Assembly: GCA_003254925.1 (NCBI GenBank)
Contig: QANZ01017797.1
Coordinates: 282,569 to 346,568 of the forward strand
DNA from: Chamaecrista fasciculata
Lineage: Eukaryota > Streptophyta > Magnoliopsida > Fabales > Fabaceae
DNA length: 64,000 nt
Direction of reading: 5' to 3'
Shown: in pieces, positions 1 through 9,471 of the stretch
Layout: each line of letters opens with the position of its first letter
Numbering within the stretch: the stretch's first letter is position 1
The notes under the pieces: generated by a model
Database searches by the model: none
Told to the model about the DNA's origin: nothing
What the model saw: only the letters and a program-made list of their open reading frames with translations
Translations under genes and position numbers: made by a program

Positions 1-235
1 CATATTTTTGCAAAATGATTAACTAACCGTTGATCTTTTTGCAAATATATGAGACTAATTGTGCAACCTGACCAAAGGATATGCGACTAATTCTACAACC
101 TGATCAAAAGATATATGAGACCAGCAGTGATATGGGACCAAATTGGGACCTTTTGCAAAGATACGGGACCAAAAATGCAACAAAAAATATACAAGATCTA
201 ATTAGGATTTAAGGACAAAAACAATAACATCCACA
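1..235. repeat. Right part of a short non-autonomous element, 'gggaccaaa' family
   Basis: The stretch repeats phrases such as 'gatatgggacca' and 'tttgcaaagata' that also fill the elements at 9061-9318 and 40201-40582. Those copies have inverted ends and near-perfect 9-bp target duplications, so this is probably the cut-off part of a third member. The left end lies outside the window and I could not fix the right end. No coding capacity is visible. Confidence 0.5.
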
Positions 236-287
236 AAGTAATCAAACTAAATAGATAACTTATTTATTTTTCTCTTCATTTTTATTA

Positions 288-1495
288 GGCCAAAGTCCTA
301 TTTTGGTCCTTCAGTTATGCTCAGTGTTCTAAATTGGTTCCCCAGTTATTTTTCGTTCCATATTGGTCCCCCAGTTATGCAAAACTTGGCAAAGTTGGTC
401 CCTCTAACAGTTTCCATCCATTTTTCTGTTAAAAAAAAAAGACAAAATTGATTTTTAACTCCTAAAAGTTTAAATTTTTTTACATCAAGGACCTTTTTCT
501 CTACAATAGAACTAAAATGTAAGAAAGAAAAAATATTTGGGGTTTTAGTTTATTTCACACCAAAAAAAATCTCTCTCTCTCTCTCCTCTTCTCTCTAAGC
601 ACTACTGCTTCTCAATCTGCTCTCAAACCCAAAGCGTCTCTGTTCACACCATTTGGTCCTTCTTGTTCCAATCTCTGCATTCTCGTTCCTTCTCACTTCC
701 ATGGATTCCGCCGCTGCAATCCGATCCTTTCACTGTATCTCTCTCTTTCTCTCTCGCCTTCTGCAATTTTGCTTATCCATTAATGTGTTATGAATATGAT
801 AAATGCAAGCTCTACATTTTCGAAGTTGTAGCCGCTAACCGGTAAAGAAACTATTTCATTGGCTCTCTGGGTTTAGGTGATTTTTTTTTCTTCGAAGAAA
901 GCTTGAAAGTGTTTGTTTACCAGAAAACCCCAATTTTCGAACCATTTTTGTACTGTGCATTCGTTTAATTTGTTAATTTTCTTTTCTAGGTGGAGCTTTG
1001 TGGCTATGGAAATCTGTATAGCCAAGGTTACGGAGTGAACACGACGGCTTTAAGCACGGCTCTGTTCAACAATGGACTAAGATGTGGTGCGTGCTTTGAA
1101 ATCAAGTGCGATCAAGATCCGAGATGGCTTTAACCACCTGCTCGATCTCTCTTAAGAAGTCGTCCCGCTCCCTCAGTACGCCGCCGATAGGAGACGACGG
1201 AGTTCAGAGAGAGAGAGAGATTTTTGGTGTAAAATAAACTAAAACCCCCAAGATATTTTTTTCCTTACATTTTGGTTCTATTGTAGAGAAAAAGGTCATT
1301 GATGCAAAAAATTTAAACTTTTTAGGAGTTAAAAATCAATTTTGTCTTTTTTTAACAGAAAAATGAATGGAAACTGTTAGAGGGACCAACTTTGCTAAAT
1401 TTTGCATAATTGGGGGACTAATATGGAACGAAAAATAACTGGGGAACCAATTTGGAACACTGAGCATAACCGGGGACCAAAATAGGACTTTGGGC
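288..1495. mobile_element. Pack-MULE-like non-autonomous Mutator element carrying an expansin fragment
   Basis: The element is flanked by a perfect 9-bp target duplication, tttttatta, at 279-287 and 1496-1504, the hallmark length for Mutator-like elements. The inverted ends are long, about 275 bp: 288-565 pairs with about 1225-1495, starting with GGCCAAAGTCCTATTTTGG on the left and GCCCAAAGTCCTATTTTGG on the right. Next to each arm is a CT/GA-rich tract. The interior holds no transposase but does hold an intron-exon junction and an alpha-expansin coding fragment (990-1127). This is the Pack-MULE arrangement of host gene pieces between MULE ends. It could be moved only by a transposase encoded elsewhere. 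Confidence 0.9.
990..1127 (+). pseudogene. Captured alpha-expansin exon 2 fragment
   Basis: Translation gives [17 protein letters not shown] followed by [19 protein letters not shown] and then DQDPRW. This is the conserved GH45-like region of alpha-expansins, wall-loosening proteins, including the CGACF motif with its paired cysteines. The fragment begins right after a splice-acceptor-like TCTAG at 985-989, where the plant EXPA genes I know have an intron, so genomic DNA rather than cDNA was probably copied. One extra T near 998 shifts the frame between the expected GGAC start and GYG. Homology stops abruptly after DPRW at 1127. No signal peptide, HFD catalytic-type region or C-terminal binding domain is present, so this is a fragment and not a working gene. 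Confidence 0.85.
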
Positions 1496-1504
1496 TTTTT
1501 ATTA

Positions 1505-1699
1505 AAAAAAGGAGTGAATTAATGATTTGATCTTGAAAAGATGATAAATATCTTAATTCAGTCCTTAGAAGAAAAAAAATTATATGATTTAATTTTTGAA
1601 AGATATAATTACAATGAGTTTATGGTTTTTTTATTTAAATAATATAAAAAAAATAAAGTATTTAGATTTTTAGGTCAAAAAAAACTATTTAGATTTTTA
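1505..1699. other. AT-rich spacer
   Basis: AT-rich DNA between the Pack-MULE target duplication and the first hairpin of the next element. It contains a short direct repeat, 'tatttagatttttagg', at about 1660 and 1686. I see no gene or clear element end in it. Confidence 0.4.
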
Positions 1700-2018
1700 G
1701 GATACTCGGATATGATCCGAGTATCCCATTACACATGGCCCAATCACCCGGTGCCACGTGGCACCGGGTGGAAATTTTTTTTTCCCTGATGATTGACGCT
1801 GTGCCAATAACCGACTGACACAGCATCATTCGTTGACTGACTTTTTTTTGGGATACTCGAATGTTATTCGAGTATCCCAAGAAAATTTGAAATTCGCGAA
1901 TCACGCGGTGCCACGTGGCACCACGTGATTTGCGGATTTCAAATTCTTTTTGACCGTTCAACCGAACGGTCAAAAAGAATTTAAGGGAGGATGAGGCCCA
2001 ACGGCCTCATCCTCCCTT
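1700..2018. other. Cluster of six consecutive hairpins at the left arm of the PMD-MULE
   Basis: Six inverted repeats follow one another with little between them. H1 is 1700-1726 (12-bp arms, loop 3). H2 is 1745-1770 (13-bp arms, no loop, centred on CCACGTGG). H3 is 1850-1878 (13-bp arms, loop 3). H4 is 1886-1943 (29-bp arms with three mismatches, again centred on CCACGTGG). H5 is 1942-1981 (18-bp arms, loop 4). H6 is about 1983-2018 (16-bp arms, loop 4). H1 and H3 share the core GGATACTCG. About two thirds of the 319 bases are paired. CACGTG is the G-box core, so a promoter role is possible. The other arm of the element, where a partner should lie, is missing. Confidence 0.85.
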
Positions 2019-2764
2019 ATTTAAAGGGGGAGGGGTAAATGGGATGGGGGTAAAGGGAAGTGGGGTAGAGATTTTTTTTAAAAATATTTTGTAACTAATG
2101 TGTCTTATTTTTTTAATTATTTAGAAGATAAAAAAGATCAACAAGGAGGAAGAAGGAGAAGAAGATAAAAAGAAGATCAAGAGGTAAGTAAATAATTTTT
2201 AAAATAAAGAGTACATTTTGTTAAATAATGTTGGTTGATATTTTGATTTGTTGATGTTTGTGATTTTTGTAAATAATTTGATAGATAGATAATATTATTT
2301 ATTTTTTAGATTAAAGAGATATAATTGTTTTAGACCTTGTTAATAATTTTATTTGATGATTCTTTAGAAAAGTTATTAGATGGTTTTAAGAATTTTTATT
2401 ATGTTAAATTGTTAAGAATGTTAGTTAATATAAATGGTTAGTAATATTAGACAATAGTAGGTATTTTTTAGATTATGTTGATATAATTGTTGTAGACATT
2501 GTTAATAATTTGGTTAGTTGATTCTTTATATAAGTTATTATAAGATAATTTTGTTGGATTAAGTTAACATTAGGTATTGTTTAGATTAAGTTATTTAATT
2601 TAGTAGATAGTTTGTGAAGAATTTTTGTTATTAAAAATGTTTAATAATATTATACAATGATATAATTGTCTTAAATAATTGTTTTAGGTCATTGTTTATC
2701 ATATGAATTTTTAAATTTTTAACCTCATAAGTGTTTATCTTATAGCTTCTAACCCAAACTGTAG
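2018..2764 (+). promoter_or_regulatory. Putative promoter and leader intron of the PMD gene
   Basis: TATTTAAAG at 2018-2026 is a TATA-like box directly behind the last hairpin. A good plant donor, GAG|GTAAGTA, lies at 2184, and an acceptor TGTAG ends at 2764, five bases before the PMD start codon. The implied 5' UTR intron (2184-2764, 581 bp) is AT-rich and contains imperfect tandem copies of a 'gttaataattt...gattctttataaaagttatta'-like unit near 2340 and 2500. The mirror-image leader on the minus strand supports the reading. The box and splice sites are inferred from sequence only. Confidence 0.5.
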
Positions 2765-2769
2765 GAACA

Positions 2770-3561
2770 ATGGAGAGGAGAGAACTGAGAGAACGTCAAG
2801 CACGTGTTGTTGACCCAGGTCCAGTTGACCCTTCTATTCTCAAGCTGCAGACAAGACAAGTATCACAACACATATGGAACGGAGACGTGCAGGACCGTAA
2901 CCTAGAACCGCGCAGATGCACTTTTGAACACGTCAGCAGCGGTAACCCACCACCAGCTCTCGTCCCTTATTTGATGCGGGCTGGATTCTACGGGGTCTCT
3001 CGCCTCGTCCTATTCGAGTTTGAGAGTGTCTTCATCTCCGCTTTACTGGAACGATGGAGACCGGAGACACATACGTTCCACATGCCTCATGGAGAGTGCA
3101 AAATCACTCTCCAAGACGTCTCCATTCTATTAGGGTCACCATGTGATGGTATGCCAGTTATTAGGAAAACCAAAGATAAATATAGGCATTGGTGCAGGGA
3201 ACTCTTGGGGGTCACGCCTAGTGCAGGGGCTATGGCGAGACAGCGAGTATCCATACAGTGGTTAACTGACACATTTGGTGAGATTCCACCGAATGTAACA
3301 GAAGAACAGCTGGAGCGGTGCACTCGAGCATATATATTACGTTTCATAGGTGCATGGTTGATATGTGATAAATCAGTCAAAGACGTACATCTCATGTACC
3401 TACCATTCCTACAAGACATTGACCGATGTGGGGCGTATTGTTGGGGCAGGGTTGTATTGGCATTCTTGTTTTGGGAGATGTGTAATTGCACGAATGTCAG
3501 CCAAAAAGAGATTAGTGGATGTGTCTCATTGTTACTAATGTGGGCTTGGGAGCGATTCTAG
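2770..3561 (+). CDS. Transposon-borne plant mobile domain (PMD, MAIN-like) protein, truncated
   Basis: 263 codons. PMD proteins (aminotransferase-like mobile domain, related to Arabidopsis MAIN and MAIL1) are carried by Mutator-like and Gypsy elements and in host form act in gene silencing. Recognisable family features are LVLFEFESVFISALLERWRPETHTFHM in two parts (FESVFISALLERW, then PETHTFHMPHGE), the ITLQDVSILLGSPCDG segment near residues 112-127, a TRAYILRFIGAWLICD helix near 195-210, and LLLMWAWERF at the end. The reading frame ends with TAG right after WERF, but the frame behind it (3562-3660) still reads like PMD, including a LPPLRRRY stretch, so the stop looks secondary and the gene is cut off beyond that. 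The start is the first ATG after the leader intron. No nuclear signal was identified. Function in this copy is doubtful. Confidence 0.75.
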   Translation: MERRELRERQARVVDPGPVDPSILKLQTRQVSQHIWNGDVQDRNLEPRRCTFEHVSSGNPPPALVPYLMRAGFYGVSRLVLFEFESVFISALLERWRPETHTFHMPHGECKITLQDVSILLGSPCDGMPVIRKTKDKYRHWCRELLGVTPSAGAMARQRVSIQWLTDTFGEIPPNVTEEQLERCTRAYILRFIGAWLICDKSVKDVHLMYLPFLQDIDRCGAYCWGRVVLAFLFWEMCNCTNVSQKEISGCVSLLLMWAWERF

Positions 3562-3618
3562 AGAATAGCTTCGGAAATGAAGGACAATCCGAACCCGCTT
3601 CTGGCTATGAACTGTGCA

Positions 3619-4837
3619 CTACCACCTTTGAGACGTCGGTATATGTTTAATTGTATATATATGGTATCCTACAATGTGTGATGCGATGACATCTGAATCA
3701 AGTTTTCGATGATCTTGCTTTTTATCATGTTCAGGACGCGGTACAACACAAGTGTGAGAATCTCCTAGCCTAGTGATTGTCCAATGTCTAGTGTCTTTCA
3801 AAACAATAGCCCTAATCCTCCACGGGCATTTATGAGGCTCTTTTAAATAGTGTGTGCATCTATACTCTTCAGCTTTGGCACCCGACTTGAACACTATGAA
3901 ATCTCGGCCAGACCTAATGGAAAACATTTTGACGGCTCGCTTGAATTCATTCTTTGTCGGAAACACCGTCCCAATACGTAAGTCTTGATCGGGATCCGTT
4001 GCATCAAAAGGCTCGGGATCGCTAGCCGCCCCGACGATAATTTCATTGTAAAAATTGAAAGCCATAGGCTGATGCTCTCGAGACCTGGTAGGCTGGTCCT
4101 CTCGAGCCATGGTAGGCTGGTCCGCTCGAGATCGGGTAAGTCGGGCAGGAATGGCATCTGCTTCATCATCATCTAAATGGACAAAGTTCAAATTAAAGGT
4201 TGTGTTGGCCTCAAAATCATCAGAATTCACACAATCCTCAGTAACCCAAGCTCCGAGCCTTCCTCAGAAGATTCACTTGAACGTAATGGAGAAGGATTAT
4301 AATCCGGATCGTCGATATCATTATCGATTGTTTGGTGTGACGAGCTCGGGAGGTCAACCACTGATCGATAAACACTAGAAGATGCAAAATTCCCAACTGG
4401 ATCCTACTACATCCAGCTATATTATCCATTATAGGAACCATCTCGGTGTTCAAATCAATTGAAGTTTGTGTCATATCGGTGTTCAAATCAATTGACGTTT
4501 CTGTAACATCCACATACAACTCAAGTGACGGGAGTTGAAGAGCGAACACGCTGTGTAAATCCAACATTGCCTCCATATCATCCTCACCCTCTACGTAGAA
4601 AATTCTGTACTTAACTGATGAATTAAGTACACATTCTGGTTGTCTATACACAACCGAAGTGATGTGTTCATAAGGAGAAAGACGAAGCTTCTCTCTGATC
4701 ACTCCCTTCAATCTTTCAAACGTAATACTAGGAGGCAACAAAATGAGTTTTGGCCGTTCACATTGAAAATAATACCCATTCTCACTGGTACAAATTGTTC
4801 CACGACTATAGAGTGTAGCTCTAAGTCTTATTGACAT
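3619..4837 (-). pseudogene. mudrA-type Mutator transposase, N-terminal part only
   Basis: Two minus-strand frames cover the start of a MuDR-family transposase. The first (4837 down to about 4330) begins MSIRLRATLYSRG and reads like the PB1-like N-terminal region of plant MULE transposases, with LYVDVTETSIDLNT repeats at its end. The second (4230-3619) contains DQDLRIGTVFPTKNEFKRAV, FIVFKSGAKAEEYRCTHY and KCPWRIRA followed by WTITRLGDSHTC. This is the DBD_Tnp_Mut (MuDR DNA-binding) domain. At least two frame changes separate the parts, near 4310-4330 and 4240. The DDE catalytic core and SWIM zinc finger that should follow are missing, so the gene cannot encode an active transposase. The start codon lies seven bases behind an acceptor-like TTACAG. 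Confidence 0.85.
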
Positions 4838-4843
4838 TTTTCT

Positions 4844-5234
4844 GTAATTAACAAAATTAAAATTAAATTATCTTCTAAAGTTAACATAATACAAAATTTT
4901 ATTGTATCAACATAATCTAAACAACAATAATTGACATTGTTTAATATTATTAAACGTTTTTAATAATACAATTTTTTCATCAACTAGCTACTAAATCAAA
5001 TAACTTAATCTAAAAAATAACTAATGTTATCAAATATTATTAAACATTTTTTTTATAACCTAACATTCCTAACAATTTAACTTAATAAAAAATCTTAAAC
5101 TATCTACTAAATTAAAATAACTTAATCTAACAAAATTATCTAATAATAACTTATATAAAGAATCATCTAACATTGTACCAAAAAAAAAATCATCTAACAA
5201 AATTATTAAGGATGTCTACAATAATTAAAAAAAA
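4844..5234. repeat. Inverted copy of the PMD-MULE leader region
   Basis: Read on the minus strand, this AT-rich stretch matches about 2470-2700 on the plus strand, including 'gattctttatataagttatta', 'gttagattaagttatt' and 'aatttagtagatagttt' phrases. It would be the right terminal inverted repeat of the MuDR-like element. Only the inner part is here; the counterpart of 1700-2470, including the hairpin cluster, is missing to the right of 5234. Confidence 0.7.
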
Positions 5235-5235
5235 N
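5235..5235. other. Undetermined base (N), likely assembly patch
   Basis: The only N in the window. It falls where the right arm of the PMD-MULE should continue and where a MULE end (5236-5323) begins without its left half. Inverted repeats with hairpins are difficult to assemble, so sequence may have been lost here. Confidence 0.7.
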
Positions 5236-5323
5236 CACAGGGTACCAAAGTGTCAAGTTTCAAACCACAGGGTACCAAAGTGAAATAGGGTCAAACCACA
5301 GGGTACCAAAGTGTAATTTACCC
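5236..5323. repeat. Right end of a GGGTAA-type MULE MITE
   Basis: Three copies of 'cacagggtaccaaagtg' are followed by the terminus TTTACCC, as in the complete elements at 11045-11442 and 36957-38847. The flank after the terminus, taaataaaa, has the TAAAT start seen in the target duplications of the other copies. The left half is missing at the N. Confidence 0.7.
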
Positions 5324-5349
5324 TAAATAAAAAAACCTGAGTTTATTTG

Positions 5350-5794
5350 TCTCATCAAAATTTAATTTATACTATATTATATGTCTGAGGAGTTTTATGG
5401 TCGGTCATATAAAACTATAGTCTAAACTAAATTATTTTTAATATAATACATGAAATTATAAATTAAAAACAAAATAAAATGAACCCCACGTTTCAACACC
5501 CCCACTCCACGTTCATTTAACTATAATATATATAAAAATAAAACACTTCACCAAAAAATGTAACCCACGTCTCCCGCCACCCCCAATTTTCATTTTAAAA
5601 TAATGAATTTAAACAATTAGAAATCATTTCTTAAAATTATTAAAAAATTTAATATAAACAAATTATTGTATTAAAATATTTATTATTTTAAAGTATAATA
5701 AAATTAACAATTATTTTATAATATATTTTTAAAATTTAATAATTGAATGTTGCATTCATATTTGCGTGCCCGTTAGGGCACACAAAGCCCCTAG
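5350..5794 (+). mobile_element. Short non-autonomous Helitron (3' end clear, 5' end tentative)
   Basis: The 3' end shows the Helitron signature: a GC-rich hairpin, GTGCCC-gtta-GGGCAC at 5766-5781, nine bases before CTAG (5791-5794), followed by T at the insertion site. The likely 5' end lies near 5350-5370, where 'tttatactatattata' resembles the TCTATACTAT start of plant Helitrons. The interior is AT-rich with no ORF, which fits a non-autonomous copy depending on Rep/helicase in trans. No TSD is expected for this class. Confidence 0.6.
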
Positions 5795-5796
5795 TA

Positions 5797-6318
5797 TATT
5801 ATATTGTTTTGATCTATCAATAATATAATTATAATGGTTAAAGTGCTCATTTGGTTCCTTATCCTTGGAGTAGGTGTGCATCTAGTTCTTTTATTTTTTT
5901 CTTGCAATTTTGGTCTTATAAGTTTTCCAAAAGTTTCACATTGGTCCCAACGACTGAAGTGATCATACATCCCTTGTTTCAAGTTAAATGCGACGGTTCC
6001 GGAGCTACATGTTGCTTTTGACGAATTCTTTCTTTGTCCAATTAGGACCGTGAACAAACAAGACCAAATTGAGCTCCAAAAATAGGTCGCTTGTTTCATT
6101 GTCGAACGAGCGAAGTTGGACATATCTTTCAAGTTTCAAGTCAAAATGTGACTGTTTTAAGGTTATGCGTTACTCTTGATGAGCTTTTTTTTTCCTGTTT
6201 AGTCAGAATCGTTAGTATATTCCCCAGCACCCCCATCAAGTGGAGACTCGAATTGGGTTGGCCCTTTAGTTAGAATCGTTAGTAAGTGAAGTCAAATCAA
6301 ACCCTAACAAGAATAATT
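5797..6318. repeat. Dispersed non-coding repeat, copy A (split by a solo LTR)
   Basis: The sequence matches copy B at about 10408-10905: both start with a 'ttttgat(c/t)tatcaataatat' phrase, continue through 'tcgaacgagcgaagtt', and end with 'ccaatgttccataatta'. In copy A the last part lies beyond the solo LTR, at 8636-8663, so the LTR inserted into this repeat. Related phrases occur reversed in the element at 35952-36469. No protein is encoded. Confidence 0.65.
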
Positions 6319-8630
6319 TGATGGAGATTGTGCCCTAGGGCCAATCATCTTATAGATATGTTGTGAACATATCAATTAATTTATAGAGATAAATTAATGG
6401 TTATCACATTATTAGCATGTTTACTGTGATAACAGTCTGTGATTAATTATAAGATAATTAATCTAAAACTGTCCCTGGTCGATCATTCGAGTAGAAACTT
6501 GAATTGAACTAAGACCAGCATGACCTCGGTGCATAGGGATGCATGCACTAGATGCTGGTACGAGAGTCATGGTGCAATTACGTAAGGAGTTACGAGTTGC
6601 TGGACTGACCCGGAGAATCCTACATGGTTTTAGTCATTAGCTAGTTTCTCCTGGTACACCAGTCACGATGCCCTCAAGACCTGAGGTCTTCATCATTCCA
6701 GCGTTGTAGTTGTTAGACTTTGGCTTAGTCTAACGTTGCCCGTAGCAGGGTAGCCATAAGGGCTAAGTACGGGTTTGGTTGATTACCATGCTGAGGAATA
6801 TGGTTGACCAAGACGGAATTTTGTCCCTCATGGAGATGGGAGATATTTCACTGGGCCCCTCGATGAGTCTGTCCAAGGAATGTGTGGCCACACTAGACAT
6901 TGGGACTTACTCAAGGAATCGAGAAAGTTGGAGGTATGGATTTTGGATGACTTTCCCATGCCTGATCCATTACCGAAATATCGTAGGACAAAAAGGGAAC
7001 TTGACAAGGACGTACTGAGGTTAAGTCGTTTCGGCGTTAAACGATAACTCACGTGTTTTGGGTAGTCGTGATGGCTTGCTAGAGTCCGCTCTCGACTTGT
7101 AAGTCATAGGGATGACTTGCTGCCAACTTCACGTGGGGCCTACTGGGTCACACACGAGCAGGATCAAGATGCCATTTCGGGACACGAATTAGGGTTAATT
7201 CGTGGGTCACATTGGTGACACCGTTTAAGACATAATTGACCATCTGGGACAGGAAATATTGTCTTAAATAAATATCTATAGATATATGACATTTAGATTT
7301 GTGGGACAAATTTAAATATATATATGGATGATAATTATTAAATAGATAATGTGATTATGCTATTTATAATTATATTCCTATTTATAATATTAGGAATAAA
7401 TAAATTAGATAAGTTTCCTAAAAGTTAGGAAATTATTGATTTATTAAATTCACTAATATTAGGATAAATGGGGATGAGGTTGGCGCCTCCTATAGGCCTA
7501 TTTTAATTAATAGAAATGTTTTATTAATTAAAGATATGGCTTGAAGATTTGAAATTCAAATAGATTTGATCTAGATTTCAAATGATTGAATTAAAGATAT
7601 TAGTGTAATATTTTAATTCAATAATAATATATATATAGGTGGAAGTCGAATTTCTTGGTCTATTTGAATTAAATATTAATGTAATATTTTAATTCAATAA
7701 AAGGCTTAAAATTCGAATTAGAGATTGACTTAAGATATTATGGTAATATCTTAAATCAATATTGTTGGAAAATAACAAATTAGTTATAACTACCTAATGG
7801 TTAGGTTTGTTATTTTAGTTTATTAAATTCCAACTAAAAATCCTAGGACTTGGCGCATGGGAGGGAATCTCCTTGGGAAGATTTGATCTTCCAAATTGAT
7901 TCTCCAAGATTGCATTTGGATCCAAATTATAATATTAAGGTAATATTATAATTAGGAATTCAAGTCCTAAAAATCATGATATTAGTGTAATCTCATGATT
8001 TAATAATTTGATAATTGTATAATTTTGGGAAACCATAATTATAATTATCAAAGCCTAAACCCTATATATACATATAGAGCTAAAGTCGACTTACTACTCT
8101 AGTCTCTCATACCTTGGGAATTTCGACTTTAGCTAGCAAAGTTCACAAGTCCAAAATTGTTTTGAGTCTTGGTGAAAGTTTGTGAGAGAAAACACAACCC
8201 TAATCTTTCTAGAGAGAGAAAGTGGCGCAAACCCTAGAATTGTTTTAGGATTTGTGAGTTGAGGTTGTGTGTGAGATCAAGAACCACATTCTTGATCTAA
8301 GGCGCCATCTTATCTTGGAGTTTGAGAAGTGTTCTTGAACCCAAGAGCACCGTAGATAAGGCTCCCGGTTTGCTTAGAGAAGTGAACGTGGCTAGCACCT
8401 AGGCATCTACCAAACTGTTCGTGTGGATCACCGGTGGAGGGAGCACACTCGGAGTGGACTCTTCACATTCGTAAACGCAAAGAACAACCATCGATTTGGG
8501 TAAATTCTTGACCTTACACCGATACAGATCCATATAGCGGATCTATTGGGAAAGAAATCGCTATGTATGGTTTAAAAATTTTGTTTTATACACGTTTCCG
8601 CTGCTTTATATGCATGGCGATTTCCCAACA
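6319..8630 (+). mobile_element. Solo Ty1/Copia LTR, 2.3 kb
   Basis: The LTR begins TGATGGAGATTGTGCCCTAG and ends TTTCCCAACA. It is flanked by a perfect 5-bp TSD, taatt (6314-6318 and 8631-8635), with no internal region. It belongs to the same family as the LTRs of the Copia elements at about 18638-25216 and 45511-54981. Solo LTRs form by recombination between the two LTRs of a full element. The LTR carries purine-rich leader sequence near its end (about 8190-8300) and AT-rich blocks with repeated 'gatattaaggtaatatttt'-type phrases. Broken as an element; no coding region remains. Confidence 0.92.
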
Positions 8631-8672
8631 TAATTTAGGACCAATGTTCCATAATTAATTTAATTTTTCAAA

Positions 8673-9029
8673 GGCAAAAGACCCTTTCGCGCCCCTAACG
8701 TTTGCGGTGATTTTAAGTTATGCCCCTAATGTTTCATTTGTGTCAGTTGTGCCCCCAATGTGAAACGTTAGTTTCAATTATGCCCTCAATTTTGACTCAA
8801 TGCTAATGTGTCAATTTGTTTTACTTGTATGTCAATTTTTTGTTCTGAATTATTTATCCAGTCATCTTGCCACATATTCAATTTAGAACAAAAAATTGAC
8901 ACACAAGTAAAATTGGGGGCATAATTGAAACTAATGTTTCACATTGGGGACACAACTGACACAAATGAAACGTTAAGGGCATAACTGAAAATCACCGCAA
9001 ACGTTAGGGGCACGAAAGAGTCTTTTGCC
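8673..9029. mobile_element. Foldback Mutator-like MITE, 357 bp
   Basis: The ends are inverted over most of the length: GGCAAAAGACCCTTTCG on the left pairs with CGAAAGAGTCTTTTGCC on the right, and 'cccctaacgtttgcggtgat' recurs inverted. Flanks tttttcaaa (8664-8672) and ttttttaaa (9030-9038) match at eight of nine bases, as expected for an aged 9-bp MULE duplication. Non-coding. Confidence 0.85.
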
Positions 9030-9060
9030 TTTTTTAAAAAAAGTATTAAGTTAAATTTAC

Positions 9061-9318
9061 GGTCAAAATGCACTTTTGGTCCCATATCTTTTTTGTTGCA
9101 AATTCGCTCCCATATTTTTGCAAAAAGTTCCAGCATTAGTCCCACTATGTACAATCTTTAGCAAAGACATGAGACCAATTTTGTAACTTGACCAAAAGAT
9201 ATGAGACTAAATCTGCAACTGACTAGAACATATGAGACCAAAAATATAATAAAAAAAGATATGGGACCTAATTGAGACTTGAGCCAAAAAAATATGAGAC
9301 TAAAAATACACTTTGAGC
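9061..9318. mobile_element. Short Mutator-like MITE, 'gggaccaaa' family
   Basis: The ends GGTCAAAATGCACTTTTGG and the reverse of AAATACACTTTGAGC are imperfect inverted repeats. Flanks taaatttac and taaatttaa agree at eight of nine bases, the MULE length. The interior repeats 'gatatgagacca' phrases like those at 1-235 and 40201-40582. No ORF. Confidence 0.7.
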
Positions 9319-9471
9319 TAAATTTAATAACAAAACTACTATTATCATTCTATTTCTTGAAACTGGACAAAACAGCCTAGAAAATTCATTCCATTAAAGT
9401 CATTACAAGCAAAAAGCACTATCATAAGGAAAGATACCATAATAGACGACAGGAGAGGCTATATATATGAG

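Larger units (their letters stand above)
1700..5234. mobile_element. Decayed MuDR-like Mutator element carrying a plant mobile domain gene
   Basis: Two genes face each other: a PMD gene on the plus strand (2770) and a mudrA-type transposase start on the minus strand (4837). Each ATG lies a few bases behind a splice-acceptor-like sequence (2763-2764 on plus; 4842-4843 read on minus). The AT-rich leader regions are inverted copies of each other: about 2470-2700 matches 4860-5234 in reverse. This is the layout of maize MuDR, with one promoter in each terminal repeat and convergent genes; PMD takes the place of mudrB. The catalytic DDE part of the transposase is absent, and both genes stop close together near 3620-3660, which suggests an internal deletion. 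The right arm ends at an undetermined base (5235). The exact left end is uncertain and no TSD was found. Confidence 0.7.

Noticed and set aside
663-845. Small plus-strand ORF in the Pack-MULE
   Set aside because: No recognisable domain; serine/phenylalanine-rich reading of a CT-rich stretch. It may be transcribed, but I cannot support a gene.
1886-1943. Hairpin H4 as a microRNA precursor
   Set aside because: Arms of 29 bp without a loop are too short for a typical plant precursor and the neighbours are equally palindromic; no expression evidence can be seen.
6779-7018. ORFs inside the solo LTR
   Set aside because: They lie within the LTR and recur only where the LTR recurs; no known domain.
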